Shown here: in pieces, positions 5,128-9,525 of the stretch
Layout of the letters: each line of letters opens with the position of its first letter
How positions within the stretch are numbered: the first letter of the stretch is position 1
Source of the DNA: Euzebyaceae bacterium
Lineage (GTDB): Bacteria; Actinomycetota; Nitriliruptoria; Euzebyales; Egibacteraceae
Direction: 5' to 3'
NCBI GenBank assembly: GCA_013696915.1
Contig: JACCXR010000055.1
Coordinates: 1-9,525 of the forward strand
Length of the DNA: 9,525 nucleotides
Program-made: the position numbers and the translations under genes
Notes under the pieces: generated by a model
What the model was told of the DNA's origin: nothing
The model's input: only the letters and a program-made list of their open reading frames with translations
Database searches by the model: none

Positions 5128-6546
5128 ATGACGAACCGCCCGGCGACCGTCGGGGGGCTGCGCGCGGCGGGCTACCCCGACCGCACGGTCAAGCAGGAGA
5201 TCGCGGCGAACGCCGCGCGACGGCTGCGGGCGGGCCGGCCGGTGATCGACGGGCTGGTCGGGTTCGACGACACCGTCCTGCCGGCGCTGGAGACGGCGCT
5301 GCTCGCGGGGCACGACCTGATCCTTCTCGGCGAGCGCGGGCAGGCGAAGAGCCGGATCCTGCGCTCCCTGGTTGACCTGCTCGACGAGGCGGTGCCGGTC
5401 ATCGCCGGCAGCGAGGTGCACGACCACCCCTACCACCCGTTCTCACCGGCGGCGCGGGCCCTCGTGCGCGACCACGGCGAGGACGCGCCCGTCGTCTGGA
5501 TCGGCCGCGAGGAGCGCTTCGCCGAGAAGCTCGCCACGCCGGACATCGCCGTGGCCGACCTCATCGGCGACGTCGACCCGATCAAGGTCGCCGAGGGCCG
5601 CTACCTCGCCGACGAGCTGACGATCCACTTCGGGCTGATCCCGCGGCACAACCGCGGCATCGTCGCGATCAACGAGCTGCCGGACCTCGCCGAGCGGATC
5701 CAGGTCGCGCTGCTCAACGTCATGGAGGAACGCGACGTCCAGGTCCGCGGCTACTCGCTGCGCCTGCCGCTGGACCTGCTCGTCGTCGCCACCGCCAACC
5801 CCGAGGACTACACCAACCGCGGCCGCATCATCACGCCGCTGAAGGACCGCTTCGGCGCAGAGGTGCGCACCCACTACCCGCTCCGCCTCACCGAGGAGGT
5901 GGCGGTGATGGTGCAGGAGGCGGTGCCGCCGGACGCCGTGGCCCTGGGCCTGCCGGCACCCGTGGTCGTCCCGGGGTTCATGAGCGAGGTGCTCGCGGCG
6001 TTCACGCGGGCGCTGCGCGGCGCCCCCGAGGTCAACCAGCGCTCGGGCGTGTCCGTGCGCTTCTCCACGGGCAACTACGAGACGCTCGCCGCGTCGGCCG
6101 TCCGCCGTTCGGTGCGGACCGGGGAGGACCGCGCCGTCGCGCGGCCGGCCGACCTCGCGCAGGTCCTCTCCGCCTGCATCGGCAAGGTCGAGTTCGAGAC
6201 ATTCGAGGAGGGCCGCGAGATCGAAATCCTCGAGCGCCTGATGCGCCGGGCGCTGCTCGAGGTGTTCCGGCGCCGGGCGGGCGGCGTCGACCTGACCGGT
6301 CTCGTCGCCCGCTTCAACGCCGGCCTCCACGTGGAGAGCGGCGACCTGACCGCCAGCGCCGACCTGCTCGGTCAGCTGGACCAGGTGCCGGGACTGGCGA
6401 AGCTGCTGCCCGCCCTACAGGTCGAGGAGGAGTCGCCGGCCCTGGCTGCGGCTGCGCTCGAGTTCGCGCTCGAGGGCCTGCACCTGTCCCGCCGGATCGA
6501 CCGGGACGACCTGGGCCCCGGCACCTTCGTCTACGGCCCGAAGTAG
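5128..6546 (+). CDS. MoxR/magnesium-chelatase-like AAA+ ATPase (Rv0958-like)
   Basis: This 472-residue AAA+ ATPase belongs to the MoxR/ChlI-related group that partners with VWA proteins to remodel or load cofactors into target complexes using ATP. Walker A is LLGERGQAKS (66-75), and Walker B is GIVAINELPDL (177-187), with Asn in place of the usual Asp before the Glu. Sensor 1 is VVATANPEDYTN (219-230), then KDRFGAEVRTHYPL, and an arginine-containing RSGVSVRFS (305-313) in the lid. A 90-residue N-terminal region (TVKQEI...) and an approximately 150-residue helical C-terminus flank the core. Order and motifs match my memory of M. tuberculosis Rv0958, annotated as a possible magnesium chelatase; no chlorophyll genes are near, so that name is probably misleading. 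ATG 5128 is preferred (AAAGGGA upstream), with GTG 5113 as an alternative. The VWA gene follows after 2 bases. Confidence 0.92.
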   Translation: MTNRPATVGGLRAAGYPDRTVKQEIAANAARRLRAGRPVIDGLVGFDDTVLPALETALLAGHDLILLGERGQAKSRILRSLVDLLDEAVPVIAGSEVHDHPYHPFSPAARALVRDHGEDAPVVWIGREERFAEKLATPDIAVADLIGDVDPIKVAEGRYLADELTIHFGLIPRHNRGIVAINELPDLAERIQVALLNVMEERDVQVRGYSLRLPLDLLVVATANPEDYTNRGRIITPLKDRFGAEVRTHYPLRLTEEVAVMVQEAVPPDAVALGLPAPVVVPGFMSEVLAAFTRALRGAPEVNQRSGVSVRFSTGNYETLAASAVRRSVRTGEDRAVARPADLAQVLSACIGKVEFETFEEGREIEILERLMRRALLEVFRRRAGGVDLTGLVARFNAGLHVESGDLTASADLLGQLDQVPGLAKLLPALQVEEESPALAAAALEFALEGLHLSRRIDRDDLGPGTFVYGPK

Positions 6547-6548
6547 CC

Positions 6549-8495
6549 GTGCGCGTCCGCTACGGCCGCTGGAGCGGGACGCAGGACCCGTTTCCCGCCG
6601 ACGTGTCGGCCGACGAGGTGCTGTCGGAGGTCGCCGACGACCTTCTCGGCGGGATGGGAGCCGAGCAGGCCCTCGAGCGACTGCTCCGACGCGGCATGCC
6701 GGGGCGGGTGGCGGGCCTCGACGCGCTGCGCCGGCGGGTCGAGGAGGCGCGGCGGCGCGAGCTGTCGCGCATGGGACTCGAGGGACCGCTGCGCCAGGTC
6801 GAACAGCGGCTCGGCGAGATCCTCGAGCGCGAGCGGACGGCGCTGCAGTTCGACCCGGACGAGGCCGGGGCGTCCGCGAAGGCGGACCGGCTCGACGGAC
6901 TTCCCCCCGACATCGCCGCCCGTCTGGCCGCCCTGGAGAACTACCAGTGGACCGACCGGAAGGCCGGGGCGGACTTCCGCCAGCTCCTCGACGACCTCCG
7001 GCGCGACGTCGCCCAGGCGACGTTCGGGCGGCTCGCGGGGGCGATGGGCTCGATGTCGCCGGAGGACCTCGGGCGCATGCGGGACCTGCTCTCCGACCTG
7101 AACGCGATGATCGCCAAGCGCGAGCGCGGCGAGGACACCACCGACGACTTCGCCGCGTTCAAGCAGCGCTACGGCGACCTGCTGCCGGACGCCGAAACGC
7201 TCGACGAGCTGCTCGCGGAACTGGCCGCGCGGATGGCGGCGATGTCGAGCCTGCTCGCCGGCCTCGACCCCGACCAGCGGGCGCAGCTCGCGGCGATGGC
7301 CCAGCAGCTGCTCGGCGACATGGATCTGTCGTTCCAGGCCGGGCAGCTCCAGCGGGCGCTGCAGGGGCTGTTCCCGCAGATGGGGTGGGGCGCGCCGCCG
7401 GAGGGTGCGTGGCCGGGCGGCGCGCAGGAGGGATCCCTGTCGGACACGGTCGACTGGGTCGAGCACCTGCAGTCCTACGCCGACCTCGCGGACGCGCTGG
7501 CCCAGGACTACCCGGGAGCGCGACTGGAGGACATCGACACCGAGGCGATCCGGCGGGCGCTCGGCGACGAGGCCGTCCGGGATCTGCGGGCGCTGCGGGA
7601 GATCGAGCGGGCGCTCGAGGAGGCCGGCGCCGTCCGCCGCCACCAGGGCCGGCTGGAGCTCACCCCGCGCGGGGTCCGCAAGCTCGGCGAGCGCTCCCTC
7701 GCGCGGATCTACGACCGGGCGGTCACCGGGGCGGTCGGCTCCCACCGGGTTGCGGGCTCCGGCGGCGACGGCGAGCTCACCGGCGCCACGAGGGCGCTGC
7801 GGTTCGGCGACCCCTTCCGGCTGGACGTCGCCCGCACGCTGCACAACGCGGTGATGCGGACCGGTCCGGCACCGAGCGGAGCGGTGGCGCTGGACGCCGG
7901 CGACTTCGAGCTCGCAGAGGCCGAGCGGCGGGTGCGGGCGGCCACGGTGCTGCTGCTCGACATGTCGTTCTCGATGCCGCTGCGCGGGAACTGGGTCCCC
8001 GCCAAGCGGGTGGCCCTGGCGCTGCACTCCCTGATCTCGTCGAAGTTCCCCGAGGACCGGTTCTACGTCGTCGGCTTCAGCGACTACGCCCGGCGGCTCC
8101 AGCCGCGCGACCTCCTCGCCGCCGGCTGGGAACGGGTGTACGGCACGAACATGCAGCACGCGTTCATGCTCGCGAGGCGCCTGCTCGGCGCGCATCCCGC
8201 CGACGAGCGCCAGGTCATCATGGTCACCGACGGGGAGCCGACCGCCCATCTCGAGGGCGAGGTGCCGTACTTCGCGTGGCCGCCGGAGCCGCGGACGCTC
8301 CAGCTGACCCTCGCGGAAGCCGCCCGGCTGGCGCGGACCGGCGCGACCCTGAACGTGTTCCTGCTCGACCACGACCCCGGGGCGGCGGCGTTCGTCGAGA
8401 AGATGGTCGGCGCGTACGGCGGGCGGATCTTCTACCCCGACCTCCAGGACCTCGGCAGCCTGGTCGTCCGCGACTTCCTCAAGCGCCGCACCTGA
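6549..8495 (+). CDS. VWA-domain partner of the AAA+ ATPase (Rv0959-like)
   Basis: This 648-residue protein has a C-terminal von Willebrand factor A domain (about 464-645) with an intact metal-ion-dependent adhesion site: DMSFS at 471-475, Thr533 in YGTNMQHA and Asp561 in MVTDGEP. The N-terminal 330 residues are mostly charged helices (for example RRRVEEARRRELSRMG at 61-76) of no named fold. Residues 340-390 look like a small winged-helix unit ending in LTPRGVRKLGERSLARIYD. No signal peptide or membrane segment is seen, so it is probably cytosolic. By analogy with MoxR-VWA and ChlI-ChlD systems, the ATPase hexamer probably works with this protein to act on an unknown client. GTG 6549 starts 2 bases after the ATPase stop without a strong binding site, suggesting translational coupling. 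A structured repeat begins 5 bases after the stop. Confidence 0.9.
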   Translation: MRVRYGRWSGTQDPFPADVSADEVLSEVADDLLGGMGAEQALERLLRRGMPGRVAGLDALRRRVEEARRRELSRMGLEGPLRQVEQRLGEILERERTALQFDPDEAGASAKADRLDGLPPDIAARLAALENYQWTDRKAGADFRQLLDDLRRDVAQATFGRLAGAMGSMSPEDLGRMRDLLSDLNAMIAKRERGEDTTDDFAAFKQRYGDLLPDAETLDELLAELAARMAAMSSLLAGLDPDQRAQLAAMAQQLLGDMDLSFQAGQLQRALQGLFPQMGWGAPPEGAWPGGAQEGSLSDTVDWVEHLQSYADLADALAQDYPGARLEDIDTEAIRRALGDEAVRDLRALREIERALEEAGAVRRHQGRLELTPRGVRKLGERSLARIYDRAVTGAVGSHRVAGSGGDGELTGATRALRFGDPFRLDVARTLHNAVMRTGPAPSGAVALDAGDFELAEAERRVRAATVLLLDMSFSMPLRGNWVPAKRVALALHSLISSKFPEDRFYVVGFSDYARRLQPRDLLAAGWERVYGTNMQHAFMLARRLLGAHPADERQVIMVTDGEPTAHLEGEVPYFAWPPEPRTLQLTLAEAARLARTGATLNVFLLDHDPGAAAFVEKMVGAYGGRIFYPDLQDLGSLVVRDFLKRRT

Positions 8496-8500
8496 GCCGT

Positions 8501-8563
8501 GAATCGCCGAGCTCGTCCGAGGCGATTCTCGTGACCTCGGTGATGGCGGTCGCGCAGCGACCG
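8501..8563 (+). repeat. Structured intergenic repeat, copy A
   Basis: This copy begins 5 bases after the VWA gene stop. Arms GAATCGCC (8501-8508) and GGCGATTC (8521-8528) form a perfect 8-bp stem with a 12-base loop. A second perfect hairpin is CGGTCGC-GCA-GCGACCG (8547-8563). An alternative 9-bp helix, ATCGCCGAG (8503-8511) with CTCGGTGAT (8536-8544), competes with the first stem and includes one G-U pair that is only stable in plus-strand RNA. It matches copy B at 57 of 64 aligned positions with one gap. No U-tract follows, so if it terminates transcription it is of the U-less type. Terminator, RNA element or small mobile repeat are all possible. Confidence 0.8.
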
Positions 8564-8669
8564 TCTTGGACGCCTGACCCCTCGCAGCGGTTTCCCCCGC
8601 CGTGGGGCCGGGGAGGGTCGGTCGAAACGACGTGCGGGCCACGCCGGCATGCGGGCGACAGGAGAAGTC

Positions 8670-9437
8670 ATGACGAGGTCATCCCTGAAGTTGACGGCGC
8701 GCGAAAGGGCCGCCGGACTCGCCGCGCAGGTGCGCGAGGCCAAGCTTGATGAGCGGGCCGCCGAGTTCGCGGAGCGGGTCCGCGAGTCGGCCACTCTGGC
8801 GAAGGCCCAGGCCAAGAGCCAGGAACTGACGGCTCTCGCGGCCGAGAGGCTGCGCGAGGCACAGCTTGACGAGCGGGCCGCCGAGTTCGCGGCTCGCATC
8901 CGCACGTCCGAGGCCGGGCAGCAGGTCAGCGAGACCGCCCAGCAGGTCGGCGAGAGCGCCAAGCGGCTCACCGACCGGACGCTGGAGAACCTGGGGACGA
9001 AGTTGTCCCACGGCCGGGCGGGGGAGCTGCTCGGGGTCGAGCCGGCGAAGCGCCGCTTCCCCTGGTGGCTCGCGGCCCTGCTGGGCGCCGGCGTCGGCTA
9101 CCTGATCTCCGTCTTCGCGGCCGGCAAGCGCGACGAGCAGGTCCGCGACGAGCTCCTCGCCACCGCCGACCGCATGGCCGCCGAGAGCGCCGCCGCCGGC
9201 CCGGTCGCGGCGCCGACCCCGACTCCGCTGACCGACACCATCAGGGCGCAGCTCGGACGCGACGAGAGGACCTCGGCGCTCAACGGGCTCGACATCAACG
9301 TCGCCGAGGGCACCGTATTCGTCCGCGGCACAGTGCCCGCCGGGTTCGACCAGGCCAACATCCGCGACGTCATCGCCGAGGTCCCGGGCGTCCACGATGT
9401 CGACCTCCAGGTGACGCCCAGCAACTCCAACGTCTGA
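8670..9437 (+). CDS. Membrane-anchored protein with helical repeats and BON-like domain
   Basis: The start is ATG 8670, with AGGAGA at 8660-8665 a few bases upstream. The 255-residue product has three parts. Residues 1-120 are a highly charged, Ala/Glu/Arg-rich helical region with an internal duplication (REAKLDERAAEFAERVRES at 22-40 and REAQLDERAAEFAARIRTS at 62-80). Residues 130-151 (FPWWLAALLGAGVGYLISVFAA) form a transmembrane segment with a basic flank (KRR). Residues 189-250 resemble a BON domain, a fold linked to membranes or phospholipids, with the LDINVAEGTVFVRGTVP strand pair, a helix (IRDVIAEVPG) and VHDVDLQV. A Pro/Thr linker (APTPTP) lies between. Topology is uncertain; the amphipathic helices suggest a membrane-surface or coiled-coil role, perhaps in envelope stress. 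Structured repeats bracket the gene. The domain call is moderate; coding status is strong. Confidence 0.82.
   Translation: MTRSSLKLTARERAAGLAAQVREAKLDERAAEFAERVRESATLAKAQAKSQELTALAAERLREAQLDERAAEFAARIRTSEAGQQVSETAQQVGESAKRLTDRTLENLGTKLSHGRAGELLGVEPAKRRFPWWLAALLGAGVGYLISVFAAGKRDEQVRDELLATADRMAAESAAAGPVAAPTPTPLTDTIRAQLGRDERTSALNGLDINVAEGTVFVRGTVPAGFDQANIRDVIAEVPGVHDVDLQVTPSNSNV
8731..8892 (+). repeat. Internal 120-base tandem duplication in the BON gene
   Basis: A 42-base segment at 8731-8772 recurs at 8851-8892, exactly 120 bases (40 codons) later, with three mismatches. Both encode R-E-A-x-L-D-E-R-A-A-E-F-A. Flanking codons are similar but diverged, pointing to an in-frame duplication of a helical unit of about 40 residues. 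Confidence 0.85.
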
Positions 9438-9442
9438 CCCGC

Positions 9443-9506
9443 GAATCGCCGAGGCTCGTCCCAGGCGATTCTCACGACCTCGGTGGCGGCGGTCGCGCAG
9501 CGAGCG
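9443..9506 (+). repeat. Structured intergenic repeat, copy B
   Basis: This copy begins exactly 5 bases after the BON gene stop. It keeps both 8-base arms, GAATCGCC (9443-9450) and GGCGATTC (9464-9471), with a 13-base loop. The second hairpin (9490-9506) has one mismatch relative to copy A. The alternative helix is kept as 8 pairs including two G-U pairs. Similarity continues weakly beyond it (both copies reach a CTGACCC motif, ending at 8580 in A and about 9524 in B), up to the window edge, so the duplicated unit may extend further. Confidence 0.8.
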
Positions 9507-9525
9507 CCCATGGGATGCTGACCCG

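Noticed and set aside
5128..8495. Reading the ATPase/VWA pair as a true magnesium chelatase (BchI/BchD)
   Set aside because: No BchH-type subunit or tetrapyrrole gene is nearby. The ATPase motifs (GERGQAKS, INELPDL) and the VWA protein architecture fit the Rv0958/Rv0959-like group instead.
8589..8617. Second stress-sigma-like promoter (GGTTT with GGG downstream) before the BON gene
   Set aside because: GGTTT (8589-8593) is perfect, but GGGAGG at 17 bases has two mismatches to GGGTA, and GGGTCG lies at 21 bases, too far away.
6531..8642. A 703-codon open frame on the minus strand opposite the VWA gene
   Set aside because: Its translation is a His/Arg/Pro/Gly-rich shadow without domains, covering a gene with clear VWA motifs. 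Long antisense frames are expected where G/C-ending codons suppress stop codons.

Overview
The window is very GC-rich, and its genes strongly prefer codons ending in G or C. Gene content points to an actinobacterial chromosome: a mycobacterial CysA-type thiosulfate sulfurtransferase, an Rv0958/Rv0959-like AAA ATPase and von Willebrand factor A (VWA) pair, an RsbW-type anti-sigma kinase and a DUF2087 regulator. I cannot place it more precisely. Thermoleophilia or another deep actinobacterial lineage is only a guess. I see no rRNA, tRNA, CRISPR array, insertion sequence or phage gene.

Layout. Positions 1-698 hold the 3' part of an unrecognised gene whose codon use differs from its neighbours, then a 56-residue membrane miniprotein. 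Positions 732-2190 (minus strand) hold a thiosulfate sulfurtransferase followed by a winged-helix/DUF2087 regulator, probably one transcript. Positions 2362-3228 (plus) encode an NAD-type short-chain dehydrogenase. It converges, with a 4-base gap, on an endonuclease/exonuclease/phosphatase-family protein (3233-4024, minus) that has no canonical start codon where the fold must begin. Divergent from that gene is a serine-kinase-like anti-sigma factor (4109-4606, plus). A 122-residue orphan (4619-4987, minus) converges on the anti-sigma gene.

Positions 5128-8495 form a tightly coupled operon (2-base gap) of a MoxR/magnesium-chelatase-like AAA+ ATPase and a large VWA protein with an intact metal-ion-dependent adhesion site (MIDAS). 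This is the two-component ATPase plus VWA arrangement used as a chaperone or remodelling module, and its substrate here is unknown. Positions 8670-9437 encode a membrane-anchored protein with duplicated amphipathic helices and a C-terminal BON-like domain.

The most unusual feature is a 63-64 base structured intergenic repeat present twice. Each copy begins exactly five bases after a stop codon, that of the VWA gene (8501-8563) and that of the BON gene (9443-9506), so the two copies bracket the BON gene. Each contains an identical 8-bp inverted repeat and a second hairpin, plus a mutually exclusive alternative helix. The genes are otherwise of recognisable families. A stress or envelope theme (anti-sigma factor, ATPase/VWA, BON protein) is plausible but inferred from families and proximity alone.
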